The notes under the pieces are model-generated. The model was given only the letters and a program-made list of their open reading frames with translations, was not told where the DNA came from and ran no database searches. Of a stretch of DNA of 64,000 nucleotides, positions 1 through 10,397 are shown one piece after another. Location of the stretch: the NCBI RefSeq assembly GCF_900090105.1, contig NZ_FMDM01000004.1, positions 62,001-126,000 of the forward strand, in the 5' to 3' direction. Made by a program: the position numbers and the translations under genes. The stretch comes from Micromonospora humi (GTDB taxonomy: Bacteria; Actinomycetota; Actinomycetes; Mycobacteriales; Micromonosporaceae). Each line of letters starts with the position of its first letter. The stretch's first letter is position 1.

Positions 1-2
1 TG

Positions 3-773
3 CGTGACCAGGCCCGGGTGCTCCTTCCGCTGGCCCTCCCGCTGGCGCTGGCCGAGCAGGTCCTGCTCCACCCGGTGCGGATGCTGGCCGGCGCCCACCC
101 GCCGGGCTGGTGGCCGGGCGGCTGGGCCGGCGGTGAGCCGCGCCTCGGCTGGTACTGGCTGCTGCTCGCGGTCGGCGCCGCCACCGAAGCCATGATCATC
201 GCGTTGCTGGGCAATCCGGCCGCGCGTGGCGGCGGCGCGGCGCTGCTCGGCCGCCGCCTCGCGCCGTCGGAGCTGCTGCGCGCCGCCCGCCCGGGCGCGA
301 CAGTGCTCGCCGCGGTCACGGTCGGGCTGATCGTCGGCCTCGCCGGGCTGGCCGGCCCCGCCTGGTTCGTGGCGTACGGGCTGCTCGGCCTGGTGGTGCC
401 GGTGCTGATGCTCGACGGGGTGCCGGCACACCGGGCCCCGGGGCGGGCGGTCCGGCTCGCCGGCCGGGTCGGCGGGCGCGCCGGCGCCGTCCGGCTGCTC
501 GGCTACCTGGGCTGGTGGCTGGTCCGGGTGGGCATCGGGTTGGGTGTCCCCTACGGTCTCGGGCTGCTGGGCCTGTTCGACGTGTCGGCCTGGGCGCTGC
601 CGGTGGCGGTCGCCGCGCAGGCGGCGGTGAACACGCTCGCCTACCCGGCGCTGGCCTGCCTGGACGCGGTGCTGCACCTGGAGACCCGGATCCGCACCGA
701 GGGGTTGGACATCCGGCTCTCCCGCGCGCCGGCCGGCGTACCGGAGCCCGTGCTGCTGGCGGCCCGGCGGTGA
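3..773 (+). CDS. Integral membrane protein of unknown function, 5' end outside the window
   Basis: The reading frame is open from the first bases, so the true start probably lies upstream; the first internal start codon is a GTG at 18. About 256 codons are visible. The product is rich in Leu, Ala, Gly and Val with several hydrophobic segments separated by short Arg-rich loops, so it is a multi-pass membrane protein. I recognise no catalytic motif. Its stop overlaps the GTG of the next gene (GTGA), which makes it the upstream member of the DUF4129-DUF4350-MoxR-DUF58 operon. By position it should work with that MoxR system at the membrane, but this is inferred from context only. Confidence 0.7.
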   Translation, partial: RDQARVLLPLALPLALAEQVLLHPVRMLAGAHPPGWWPGGWAGGEPRLGWYWLLLAVGAATEAMIIALLGNPAARGGGAALLGRRLAPSELLRAARPGATVLAAVTVGLIVGLAGLAGPAWFVAYGLLGLVVPVLMLDGVPAHRAPGRAVRLAGRVGGRAGAVRLLGYLGWWLVRVGIGLGVPYGLGLLGLFDVSAWALPVAVAAQAAVNTLAYPALACLDAVLHLETRIRTEGLDIRLSRAPAGVPEPVLLAARR

Positions 774-1393
774 GCCGGTGGTGGACCGAGACGGTCGCCG
801 CGCTCGGTGATGTGGTGCCCCTGCCGCTGGCCGCGTTGCTGCTCCTGGCCGCCGCGCTGCTCGCCGCCCTGGCCTGGTATTCCTTCCCGGCCTGGGTGCC
901 GCGCCGGCTGCCCCGGTTCACGCTGCCCCGGTTCCGCCGGCCCCGGCTGCCCCGGTTCCGGTTCCGGCTGCCCCGGTTCCGGCGACCTCGCCCGCGCCGG
1001 CCCACCCGCCGACGCCGGACGGACCTGCCGGCGGCGCGCGTGCCCGCCCCCCGGGAGGCGCCGGCCGACCCGGTCGACCACCCCGCCACGGCCGACCGGC
1101 TGGCCGCCGAGGGCCGCTACGCCGAGGCGGTCCGGGAACGGCTGCGCGAGATGGTCCGGCTCCTGGTCACCCGGCAGCTGGTGGAGCCGCGGGCCGGGCT
1201 CACCGTCACCGAGGTGACCGAGGCCGCGGCGCGGAACCGGCCGACGCTGCGGCCGACCCTGCACGCCGCCGGCACCATCTTCTCCGACCTCTGGTACGCC
1301 CGACGCCCCGCCACCGCCGGGCACGACCAGCGGATGCGCGCCCTCGCCGCCGACCTGCGGCGTGAGCTGACCGGCGAGGAGGAATCGCGGTGA
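770..1393 (+). CDS. DUF4129 domain-containing membrane protein
   Basis: 207 aa from a GTG that overlaps the previous stop, with the next GTG overlapping its own stop. One hydrophobic segment lies near residues 18-42. It is followed by a strikingly repetitive basic stretch at about residues 44-82, in which short Leu-Pro-Arg-Phe and Arg-Arg-Pro units recur, reflecting repeats of ccccggttcc-type bases around 910-980. The C-terminal 110 residues (Arg-Leu-Ala-Ala-Glu-Gly-Arg-Tyr-Ala-Glu-Ala-Val onward, ending in a Leu-Trp-Tyr-Ala-Arg-type segment) match the DUF4129 domain, which in actinobacteria typically sits next to MoxR/DUF58 genes. Cellular role is unknown. Confidence 0.82.
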   Translation: MSRWWTETVAALGDVVPLPLAALLLLAAALLAALAWYSFPAWVPRRLPRFTLPRFRRPRLPRFRFRLPRFRRPRPRRPTRRRRTDLPAARVPAPREAPADPVDHPATADRLAAEGRYAEAVRERLREMVRLLVTRQLVEPRAGLTVTEVTEAAARNRPTLRPTLHAAGTIFSDLWYARRPATAGHDQRMRALAADLRRELTGEEESR

Positions 1394-2657
1394 CCGCGAC
1401 TCCGGCGTCGACGCGCCGCCGCTGGCCTCGGATCCTGATCCCGCTCGGGCTGGGCCTGCTGCTGGTCGTGACCACCCTGGTCCTGCACGAGGTGGACCAG
1501 CCCGACGCGGACGAACGCGGCTTCCTCTCCCCGGTGGCCACCGACGACGACGGAGGCAGCCGCCTCGCCGAGGCGCTGGCGGCGCAGGGGGTGTCGGCGA
1601 GCCGGGCGACCGACACGGCCGCCGCGCTGCGCACCGCCGGGGCCACGCCGAGCACGCTGTTCGTGCCGGCGCCCGAGTTGCTGCGGCCGGACAGTCTGGC
1701 CGTCCTGACCGCGTTGCCGCCCGGCAGCCGGCTGGTGCTGGTCGAGCCGTCCCGCCGCGCGCTCGTGGAGCTGGGCGCGCCGGCCGAACCGACCGACCGA
1801 CGCTGGGCCGCCCGGGCCCTGCCGCCGGACGCCGACGAGGCGTCGTGCCGGCTGCCCGAGGCGGTGCGCGCCGGCACCGCCGCGGTCGACCGCCAGCGGT
1901 ACGCCGGGCCGGACCGCGCCGACCGCTGCTACGGCGGCGCGCTGCTGCGGATCCCCGGCGGCACGGAGATCGTGCTGGTCGGCGCCAGCGACCCGTTCCG
2001 CAACGACCGGATCGACGAGTGGGGCAACCGGGCCCTCGCCACCGGCCTGCTCGGCAGCGGCGGTCGACCGGTGGTGTGGCTGGACCTGCCCGCGCCCGAA
2101 CCCGAGCCGACCCGCCCGAGCCCGTCGCCGACCCGAGAGGTCGAGGGCGCGCCCGCGCCGAGCGGGACCGCCCAGGCACGCCCCGAGCGGACGGATCCGC
2201 CGCCGGGCGTCGACAACCCGCTGTGGGGCGCGTTCCCGACCTGGTTCTGGGCGATCCTGGCGCAGCTCGCCGTGGCCGGGCTGCTGGTGGTCCTCTGGCG
2301 GGCCCGCCGGCTCGGGCCACCGGTGGCGGAGCCGCTGCCGGTGGCCGTCCGGTCCGCCGAGACGGTTCGCGGCCGGGCCCGGCTCTACCGGCGGGCGGGC
2401 GCGCGGGACACCGTCGCCGCGACGCTGCGGGACGCCGCGCTGGGCCGCATCCTGCCCCGGCTCAACCTTCCGCCGGACACCCCGGACGAGGAGGTGGCGG
2501 TCCGGGTCGCGGCCGGCACCGGCGGCGACCCGGAACGGGTGGCCGAGCTGCTGCACGGCCCCGCCCCGGACAACGACCGGGAGCTGCTGGAGCTGGCCCG
2601 TGAGCTGGACACGTTGACCCGTACCCTGGCCCCGCATCCGAGCGAAGGAGAACCCCG

Positions 2658-2661
<4 letters not shown>
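1390..2661 (+). CDS. DUF4350 domain-containing membrane protein
   Basis: 423 aa, GTG start inside the preceding stop. Transmembrane segments are visible near residues 13-33 and 285-305. The extracytoplasmic part between them resembles the DUF4350 fold (a GATase/ThuA-like domain that may bind a ligand), with Leu-Val-Glu-Pro-Ser and Leu-Val-Gly-Ala-Ser strand ends. A Pro/Ser/Thr-rich linker (about residues 235-275) precedes the second membrane segment, and the cytoplasmic tail is alpha-helical. DUF4350 proteins are usually encoded just upstream of MoxR and DUF58, as here. The exact activity is unknown. Confidence 0.82.
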
Positions 2662-3643
<982 letters not shown>

Positions 3644-3647
<4 letters not shown>

Positions 3648-4954
3648 CCTGGCGGGCGGGCCTGCTGCTCGCGGCGGGCGCCGCGACGCTGCCGGCCTGG
3701 CCGGCGCCGTTCCTCGGCGTCGCCGTGCTGACCGCGGTGGTGCTGCTGCTGGTGGCGCTCGACCGGGCGCTCGCCGCCCCGCCGCACGCGCTCACCGTGC
3801 ACCGCACCGGCGACCGGACGGTCCGGCTCGGCGGCACCGCCACCGTCACCCTGCACCTGGCCAACCCCACCGACCGGACGCTGCGCGCCCAGGTGCGGGA
3901 CGCGTGGGTGCCGTCGGCCGGGGCACGCCCCGAACGGGCCGCGCACGACGTGCTGGCCGTGCCGCCCGGCGGCACGGCCACCCTGCCGGTCCGCCTCACC
4001 CCGACCCGGCGCGGCGACCGGCCGGCGGTGGCGCTGACCGTACGTTCCCTCGGGCCGATGCGGCTGGGTTTCCGGCAGCGCGCCGAACGCCCCGTCACGC
4101 CACAGTGGACGCTGCGGGTGCTGCCGCGCTTCGACTCGCGGCGACACCTGCCGGAGAAGTTGGCCCGGCTGCGGGTCATCGACGGCGTGCAGGTGACGCG
4201 CGGGCGCGGCCACGGCACCGAGTTCGACACCCTGCGCGAGTACGCGGTCGGCGACGACGTCCGGTCGATCGACTGGCGGGCCAGCGCCCGCCGCGCCGAC
4301 GTGCTGGTCCGCACCTGGCGCCCGGAACGCGACCGGCGGCTCGTCTGCGTGCTGGACACCGGCCGCACCTCGGCGGTCCGGCTCGGCGACGAGCCGCGGC
4401 TGGACACCGCGATCGACGCGGCGTTGCTGCTCACCGCGCTGGCCGCCCGGGCCGGCGACCGGGTGGACCTGCTGGCCGTGGACACCGCCGTGCGGGCCCG
4501 GGTGACCGGCAGCGGCCGCCCGGCGTTGCTCACCCGCCTGGTCGAGGCGATGGCGCCGCTCCAGCCGGCGCTGGCCGAGACCGACTTCGAGCTGGTCGCC
4601 GCCGAGGTGCTGCGGCGCGAGCGACGGCGCAGCCTGGTGGTGTTCTTCACCGCGCTGGACCCGGGCGCGGTGCGGGAGGGCTTGCTGCCGGTCCTGCCCC
4701 GGCTGGCGGCCCGACACCGGGTGGTGCTGGCAGCCACCCACGATCCGGTGCTGACCGGGCTCGCCACCGCCACCCCGGCCGGCCCCGACGACCCGTACGC
4801 GGCCGCGTCGGCCTGGCGCGCGCTCGCCGAGCGGGACCGGGTGCGCGCCGCCCTGTCCCGGCACGGGGTGACCGTGGTGGACGTGGCCGCCGACCGGCTC
4901 GCGCCCGCCGTGGCCGACACCTACCTGCGGCTCAAGGCCTCCGGTCAGCTCTGA
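3644..4954 (+). CDS. DUF58 domain-containing protein (MoxR partner)
   Basis: 436 aa starting at the ATG that overlaps the MoxR stop. Two hydrophobic segments lie in the first 40 residues and anchor the protein. A beta-rich region follows, then the DUF58 core with Arg-Gly-Arg-Gly-His-Gly-Thr-Glu-Phe, YAVGDDVRSIDWRASAR and a VWA-like strand LVCVLDTGR (about residues 185-245). DUF58 proteins are VWA-related membrane partners of MoxR ATPases. The last 23 bases overlap the 3' end of the convergent SpoIIM gene on the other strand. Confidence 0.9.
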
Positions 4955-5885
4955 CCGCGTGCCGGCCGAGCAGCAGCGCGTAGGCCAGGAAGCCCGCCCA
5001 GACCAGGGCGCCGGCGGCCACCCGCGCGGCCACCGGCAGCGGTGCCGGGGTGACGAACGCCTCCAGCAGCGCGGAGACCGCGAACAGCCCGACCAGGCCG
5101 GCCGCGACCACGATGGCCGCCCGCCCGGCCTCGGCGACCGCCCGGCCGCGGCCGAGATGCGCGGGCGGGGCGATCCAGGCCCAGGCGGTCCGCAGCCCGA
5201 CCCCGGCGGCGAGGTGGATGCCGGTCAACTCCAGCAGGCCGTGCGGCGTGATCATGCCGAAGAAGACGTCCGCCCGGTCGTAGGAGATCATCACCCCGCC
5301 CACCACGCCGATGTTCAGCGCGTTCTGCCACAGCAGCCAGAACACCGGCAGCACCAGCACGCCGGCGGCCAGGCACTGGGCCGCCAGCCAGGCGTTGTGC
5401 GTCCACAGGTGGAAGGCGAAGGTCGGCGCGGCGAACTCGGTGTAGTAGCCGGCGAAGCCGGAGTCGACGAGTTGCCGGGCCGACTCGGCGCCGATGAAGG
5501 CGGCGGCGGTGTCCGGATGGCCGGCGACGAACCAGATGAGGAACGCGGTCAGCGCGCTGAACCCGGTGGCGACGCCGCACCACCACGGCCAGGCGCGGTA
5601 GAGGGCGGCGGGCAGGTCGGCCAGCAGGAACCGGCGCGCCGACGCCCAGGACGGCCGGGGGCGACCGGTGATCCGGGCGCGGGCGGCGAGGACCAGGTGG
5701 GACAGCCGCCCGACCAGCGCCGGCTCGGGGGCCCGGCTGCGCAGCGTGGAGAGGTGGGTGGCGGTGCGCTGGTAAAGCGTGACCAGCTCGTCGACCTCGG
5801 TCGGCTCCAGACGACGCCGGCCGGTCAACTGCTCCAACCGGCGCCACTCGGCGCCGTGCTCCGCCGCGTACGCGTCGAGATCCAC
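4932..5885 (-). CDS. Stage II sporulation protein M (SpoIIM/DUF95) family membrane protein
   Basis: 317 aa. The GTG at 5885 was chosen over longer in-frame starts because a GGGGGAGG ribosome site sits 5-8 bases before it, and because similarity to the family begins there (VDLDAYAAEHGAEW). Several hydrophobic helices are visible in the C-terminal two thirds, with an Asn/Gly-rich HNAWLAAQCLAAG / NALNIGVVGG region typical of SpoIIM. In non-sporulating actinobacteria this family lies beside MoxR-DUF58 and RDD genes, so a sporulation role is not implied. It is convergent with DUF58 and divergent from the RDD gene. Confidence 0.87.
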   Translation of the reverse strand: MDLDAYAAEHGAEWRRLEQLTGRRRLEPTEVDELVTLYQRTATHLSTLRSRAPEPALVGRLSHLVLAARARITGRPRPSWASARRFLLADLPAALYRAWPWWCGVATGFSALTAFLIWFVAGHPDTAAAFIGAESARQLVDSGFAGYYTEFAAPTFAFHLWTHNAWLAAQCLAAGVLVLPVFWLLWQNALNIGVVGGVMISYDRADVFFGMITPHGLLELTGIHLAAGVGLRTAWAWIAPPAHLGRGRAVAEAGRAAIVVAAGLVGLFAVSALLEAFVTPAPLPVAARVAAGALVWAGFLAYALLLGRHAVRADRRP

Positions 5886-5909
5886 TCGTGCCTCCCCCGT
5901 CCGGCGTCC

Positions 5910-6857
5910 ATGGTGTTCACTGTCGGGGTGCGCGCGCAACCTCCCCCGGCCTCGCGGTGGGCCGACGCCGGTCTGGTCAGCGGCGAGGCGGTGGAGCTGG
6001 ACGTCCGGGTGGCCCGGCTGGGCTCCCGGGTGCTCGCCCTGCTGGTCGACCTGGTCGTCCAGATCGGCCTCGCGCTCGTGCTCGGCGCGGCGCTGTCGAT
6101 GCTGGTGCTCGCGCTGCCGCCGGACGTGCTGGACGCCGCCCTGGCCGGCGGCCTCCAGGTGGTGCTGGTGGTGCTGGTCTTCGTCGGCTACCCGGTGGTG
6201 ATGGAGCGGTTCGCCGGTGGCCGGACGGTGGGCAAGCTGGCGGTGGGGCTGCGGGTGGTGCGGGCCGACGGCGGGCCGGTCGGGGTCGGGCAGTCGGTGA
6301 CCCGGGCGCTGGTCGGCGTCGCGGTGGAGTGGCCCGGCCTGGTGCTGCCGCTGCTGAGCTGGGCGGCGACCGTGACGGTGATGCTCACCGACGCGCGCGG
6401 GCGGCGGCTGGGCGACCTGGTGGCCGGCACGCTCGTGGTGCACACCCGGGGCGCCGGGGTGTGGCGGCCGCTGCCGCCGGCCGTGCCGCCGCTGCTGGCC
6501 TGGTCGGCCACGCTCGACCTGACCCGGGTGGACGACGGGCTGGCTCTGGCCGTCCGGCAGTACGTCGACCGGCTGCCGCAGCTCGCCGCGCCGGAGGCGG
6601 TCCGGCTGGGCCGGGAACTGTGGGCGGAGGTGGCCGCCGTGACGTCGCCGCCGCCGCCGTGGCGCGCGCCGGAGTGGGCGTACCTGTCCGCCGTGCTGGC
6701 CGAGCGGAGGCGCCGCGCCGCGTACCGGTCGGGTCGGGCCCGCGCGGTCACCGACGCGCTCTGGCCGGAGCTGGCCCCGGCGCCGGCCGCGCCGGTCCGG
6801 GCGCCGCTGCGGCGGGCCGCGCCGGAACCCGCCGGGCCCGCTCCGGTACGCCGCTGA
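5910..6857 (+). CDS. RDD family membrane protein
   Basis: About 315 aa from the ATG at 5910; GTG codons at 5913 and 5928 are alternatives, and no clear ribosome site decides between them. The Arg-Leu-Gly-Ser-Arg-Val-Leu-Ala-Leu-Leu-Val-Asp segment and the later GGRTVGKLAVGLRVV and RGRRLGDLVAGTLVV motifs define an RDD domain (about residues 25-170) with three membrane helices. The C-terminal 140 residues are soluble, with no recognised motif, and end in an Ala/Pro/Arg-rich tail. The gene is divergent from spoIIM and convergent with efeB, 10 bases apart. Transport or osmotic roles have been proposed for RDD proteins; the role here is unknown. Confidence 0.87.
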   Translation: MVFTVGVRAQPPPASRWADAGLVSGEAVELDVRVARLGSRVLALLVDLVVQIGLALVLGAALSMLVLALPPDVLDAALAGGLQVVLVVLVFVGYPVVMERFAGGRTVGKLAVGLRVVRADGGPVGVGQSVTRALVGVAVEWPGLVLPLLSWAATVTVMLTDARGRRLGDLVAGTLVVHTRGAGVWRPLPPAVPPLLAWSATLDLTRVDDGLALAVRQYVDRLPQLAAPEAVRLGRELWAEVAAVTSPPPPWRAPEWAYLSAVLAERRRRAAYRSGRARAVTDALWPELAPAPAAPVRAPLRRAAPEPAGPAPVRR

Positions 6858-6867
6858 CGGCCCCGGC

Positions 6868-8190
6868 TCAGGAGAACAGCGCCCGCCCCCACCAGTCGGC
6901 CGCGTCGCGCACGCCGGGCGGGCAGGCGAACAGGCCGCTGGAGACGTGCCGCAGATATTCGTTCATCGCGTCGTTGCGGGCCAGCCGGGTCTGGATCGGC
7001 ACGAACTGCTTGCGCGGGTCCCGCTGGTAGGCGATGAAGAACAGTCCGGCGTCGAGCCGGCCCAGCCCGTCCGAGCCGTCCACGAAGTTGTAGCCGCGAC
7101 GCAGCAGGCGGGCGCCGCCGTTCTGGTCCGGGTGGGCGAGCCGCACGTGCGCGTTCTCCGCGATGGCCGGTTGACCGTCGTCGCCCTTCGCGGCGAAGTC
7201 CGGCTCGTCGAACTCGTCGCGGCGGCCCAGCGGGGCGCCGCTGCCCTTGGTCCGGCCGGTGATCATCTCCTGCTCGGCCAGCGGGCTGCGGTCCCAGGTC
7301 TCGATCAGCATCCGGATCTTGCGGGTGACCAGGTAGGAACCGCCGGCCATCCAGTCCGGGCCGTCGCCCGGCTGCACCCACAGCTGCTCCCGGAGCAGGC
7401 CGGCGTCCTCGGCCTTGAGGTTGGCGGTGCCGTCCTTGAAGCCGAACAGGTTGCGCGGCGTGGCCTGGTCGCGCGACGTCGACGAGGTACGCCCGAAGCC
7501 GAGCTGCGACCAGCGGACGCTGACCACGCCCATGCCGATCCGGGCCAGGTTGCGGATGGCGTGCACCGCCACCTGCGGGTCGTTGGCGCAGGCCTGGACG
7601 CAGATGTCGCCCCCGGACAGCTCCGGCTTGAGCGCGTCGCCGGCGAAGTGCGGCAGGTCGGCCAGCGCGGCGGGGCGGCGGTCGGCGATGCCGAAGCGGT
7701 CCCGGCCCTGGGCGTCGCGGAACAGCGACGGGCCGAAGCCCACGGTGACGGTGAGCTGCGACGGGGGCAGGCCGAGCGCCTCACCGGTGTCGTCCGGCGG
7801 CGCCTCCGGCATGCCGCCGACCGCGCCGATCAGCCCGGCGTCCTTGCCGGCGGTCATCCGGGCCGCGGCGGCGGTCCACTCCTGCAGCATCGCGACCAGC
7901 CGGTCCCGGTCCTTCGTGACCACGTCGAACGCGACGAAGTGCAGCCGGTCCTGGGCGGCGGTGGTGATGCCGGCCTGGTGCTCGCCGAGGAACGGCACCG
8001 CCCCGGCGGCGGTCCCGGTCGCCGACGCCTGGCCGCCACCGGCGAGCAGCGCGCCCGCGCCGGCCGCCACGCCGGCCACCCCGGCCGCACCGACGCCGGC
8101 CAGGGTCATCGCCCGCCGCCGGGAGACCCGGCGGCCGGCCGGCTGGTTCGTCGGCTCGCTCGTCGCGTCACCGCCGGTCGGAGTGGTCAT
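6868..8190 (-). CDS. efeB: Dyp-type heme peroxidase EfeB (deferrochelatase), Tat-exported
   Basis: 440 aa. The N-terminus has a twin-arginine signal (RRRAMTLAG, then a Gly/Ala-rich hydrophobic core, residues 25-55). The Dyp signature appears as GFKDGTANL near residue 250, holding the distal Asp. A later AHVRLAHP...LRRGYNF stretch is characteristic of the family and carries the heme-pocket His and Arg region. EfeB is the periplasmic or extracellular peroxidase of the EfeUOB iron system, proposed to oxidise Fe(II) or recover iron from heme. Its ATG overlaps the efeO stop by four bases, so it is the third gene of the operon. Confidence 0.95.
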   Translation of the reverse strand: MTTPTGGDATSEPTNQPAGRRVSRRRAMTLAGVGAAGVAGVAAGAGALLAGGGQASATGTAAGAVPFLGEHQAGITTAAQDRLHFVAFDVVTKDRDRLVAMLQEWTAAAARMTAGKDAGLIGAVGGMPEAPPDDTGEALGLPPSQLTVTVGFGPSLFRDAQGRDRFGIADRRPAALADLPHFAGDALKPELSGGDICVQACANDPQVAVHAIRNLARIGMGVVSVRWSQLGFGRTSSTSRDQATPRNLFGFKDGTANLKAEDAGLLREQLWVQPGDGPDWMAGGSYLVTRKIRMLIETWDRSPLAEQEMITGRTKGSGAPLGRRDEFDEPDFAAKGDDGQPAIAENAHVRLAHPDQNGGARLLRRGYNFVDGSDGLGRLDAGLFFIAYQRDPRKQFVPIQTRLARNDAMNEYLRHVSSGLFACPPGVRDAADWWGRALFS

Positions 8191-9317
8191 CGCGCGACGG
8201 CCGCTGCGATCTTGCTGACCGGCTCGGCCAGCGCGTTGATCCGGTCCGACAGCTCCTTCAGCTCGGCCTTGCTGAGCTGGGTGTGCAGCTTCCAGCCGTC
8301 GCCGGCCCGGTGTTTGCCGAGCACGGCCTCCACGTCGGCGAACTCGGCGTCGAGCTGCTTGACCAGGTCGGGTGCGCGCTGCTCCAGGGCCGGGCGCAGC
8401 GCGGCGACGGCGGCCTTCGAGCCTTCCAGGTTGGCGTTGAAGTCCCAGAGGTCGGTGTGCGAGTACCGCTCCTCCTCGCCGGTGATCTTGCCGCTGGCGA
8501 CCTCGTCGAGCAGCGCCTTGGCGCCGTTGGCGAGCTGGAGCGGGGTGAGCTTCTCGGCGTCGGCCTTGGCCACGATCGCCTTGACGTCGACCAGGAGCTG
8601 GTCGGCGATGGGGCCGTCCTTGCTGATGTCGCCGGTGGTCCAGAGGTCCTTCTCGATCCGGTGGAAGCCGGTGAACTCCATGCCCTCCTCGACCACCTCC
8701 TCGCGGCCGTCGATCTTCGGGTCGAGGTCGCCGAAGCTCTCCGCGACCGGCTCGATCCGCTCCCAGTAGGTGCGGGCCACCGGGTAGAGCGCCTTGGCCT
8801 TCGCCACGTCGCCGGCCTTGACCGCGGCCACGAACTCCTCGGTCCTGGTCAGCAGCGCGGCGGTCTGGCTGCGGACGTAGCGCTGGTAGCTGGCGGTGGC
8901 CTCGGTGAGCGCGGCGTCCGGCGCGACGCTCGCGGCGGTGCCGCTGACCTTCAGCGCGCCCCGGATGCCCCGGCCGCTCATCCCCGGCTTGCAGGCGGTC
9001 TCGTACGTCCCGGCGGGCAGCTCGACGCGCAGTTCACGGCTCAGCCCCGGAGCGATGTTCTCGACCTCGCCCATCACCCGGTCACCCGCGGCGTAGACGT
9101 AGAACTCGTTGACCTTGGAACCGGTGTTCGTCACCTTGAAGGTCACCTGACCGGCGTCGATCGCGGTGCTGCCCACCTCGCAGGCGGTGTCGGTGGCCTT
9201 GACGGCGATCGGGCCGCCCGCCGTGGCGTCGGCGTCGTCACCGCCCCCGCAACCGGTCAGTCCGGCGACGGCGAGCAACCCGGCGGCGGCGGGCGCGACG
9301 AATCGAGTGGTACGCAT
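8187..9317 (-). CDS. efeO: EfeO iron-uptake lipoprotein (cupredoxin plus M75/imelysin domain)
   Basis: 376 aa. A lipoprotein signal with lipobox LTGC places the lipidated cysteine at residue 23. An N-terminal cupredoxin-like domain (about 30-125) precedes an imelysin/M75 domain, identified by EFTGFHRIEKDLW (the HxxE motif, around residue 217). EfeO binds ferrous or ferric iron outside the membrane and delivers it to the EfeU permease. It lies 31 bases downstream of efeU and overlaps efeB, consistent with a single efeUOB transcript driven from the candidate iron boxes upstream of efeU. Confidence 0.95.
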   Translation of the reverse strand: MRTTRFVAPAAAGLLAVAGLTGCGGGDDADATAGGPIAVKATDTACEVGSTAIDAGQVTFKVTNTGSKVNEFYVYAAGDRVMGEVENIAPGLSRELRVELPAGTYETACKPGMSGRGIRGALKVSGTAASVAPDAALTEATASYQRYVRSQTAALLTRTEEFVAAVKAGDVAKAKALYPVARTYWERIEPVAESFGDLDPKIDGREEVVEEGMEFTGFHRIEKDLWTTGDISKDGPIADQLLVDVKAIVAKADAEKLTPLQLANGAKALLDEVASGKITGEEERYSHTDLWDFNANLEGSKAAVAALRPALEQRAPDLVKQLDAEFADVEAVLGKHRAGDGWKLHTQLSKAELKELSDRINALAEPVSKIAAAVAR

Positions 9318-9348
9318 CGGTGCGGGTTCTCCTCGAAGGACGGGCGGG

Positions 9349-10383
9349 TCAGGCGCGCGGGGACGGGGCGGCGGCGGCCGGCTGCGGTCGCTCGGCCGGG
9401 ACGGTCTCGTCGACCGGGGCGGCGGGCTCGGCCTCGGTGGGCGTCGCGATCGGCCGGGCCGGCTCGACCGGGGCCGCCGTCGTCTCGGCCGGGCTCGTGA
9501 CGGCCGGGCTCGTGACGGCCGTGGTCCCGGCGGGGCTCGGGGCCGGGGTGCTCGCGGCGGGCTTGGCAGGCGCCGCGGTGGGCTTGCGGAGGAAGAGCAC
9601 GAGCACCGGCACCGCGTAGGCGACCCAGGCGATCAGCTCCAGCACGGTCGGCGCGGCGGTGATGTTGAACATGCCGGCGAGCAGCGCGCCGTACCAGGCG
9701 TTCGGGTCGAGCGTGGCGGAGATGTCGAAGGCCTGGTTGTTCAGGCCGGGCAGCACGCCGGCCTCCTGGAAGTCGTGCACGCCGTACTTGAGGATGCCGG
9801 CGGCGACCAGGATCAGCAGCGCGCCGGTCCAGGTGAAGAAGCGGCTCAGGTTGATCTTCAGGGCGCTGCGGTAGAGCCCGAAGCCGATGACCACGGCGGT
9901 GACGATGCCGCCGATCAGGGCGAGCAGCGAGCCCGCCCCGGTGCCGCCGGCCACGCTCTCGGCGGCGGCGTAGAAGATCAGCGCGGTCTCCAGGCCCTCC
10001 CGGACCACCGCGAGGAAGGCCATCCCGGCGACCGCCAGCGATCCGACGGCGAGCGCCTCGGTGAGCTTGCCGCGCAGCTCGCCGGCGATCGACCGGGCCG
10101 CCCGGCGCATCCAGAAGATCATCCAGGTCACGAAGACGACGGCGGCGACCGACGTGACCGCCTCGAAGAACTCGCGCGACTCGGAGGTGCGCAGCAGCGA
10201 GGTCGAGGTGTACTGGATCAGCGAGCCGAAGACGACGGAGAGCGCCACGGCCAGGCCGACGCCGGCCCAGACCTGGGGCAGCCGGTCACGCCGCTGCGAC
10301 TTCACCAGGAAGGCGACCAGGATGCTGACCACCAGGGTCGCTTCCAGGCCCTCCCGCAGGCCGATCAGGTACGTGGCGAACAT
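9349..10383 (-). CDS. efeU: EfeU/FTR1-type iron permease with a long low-complexity tail
   Basis: 344 aa, multi-pass. Two REGLE iron-transfer motifs are present: LREGLEATLVV at residues 8-18 and VREGLETALIFY in the middle of the protein. These are the hallmark of FTR1/EfeU permeases, which move iron across the membrane. About seven hydrophobic helices are visible up to residue 265. The last 80 residues are an unusual Pro/Ala/Thr/Val/Glu-rich tail with repeated Val-Thr-Ser-Pro-Ala units (tandem repeat around 9495-9525), absent from standard EfeU. It is the first gene of the operon. Confidence 0.93.
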   Translation of the reverse strand: MFATYLIGLREGLEATLVVSILVAFLVKSQRRDRLPQVWAGVGLAVALSVVFGSLIQYTSTSLLRTSESREFFEAVTSVAAVVFVTWMIFWMRRAARSIAGELRGKLTEALAVGSLAVAGMAFLAVVREGLETALIFYAAAESVAGGTGAGSLLALIGGIVTAVVIGFGLYRSALKINLSRFFTWTGALLILVAAGILKYGVHDFQEAGVLPGLNNQAFDISATLDPNAWYGALLAGMFNITAAPTVLELIAWVAYAVPVLVLFLRKPTAAPAKPAASTPAPSPAGTTAVTSPAVTSPAETTAAPVEPARPIATPTEAEPAAPVDETVPAERPQPAAAAPSPRA

Positions 10384-10397
10384 CCGTTACTCCGTAG

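Noticed and set aside
641..2637. Long minus-strand open frames across the DUF4129/DUF4350 genes
   Set aside because: They are Arg/Pro/Gly-rich frames caused by high GC content, with no family motif, and overlap well-supported plus-strand genes.
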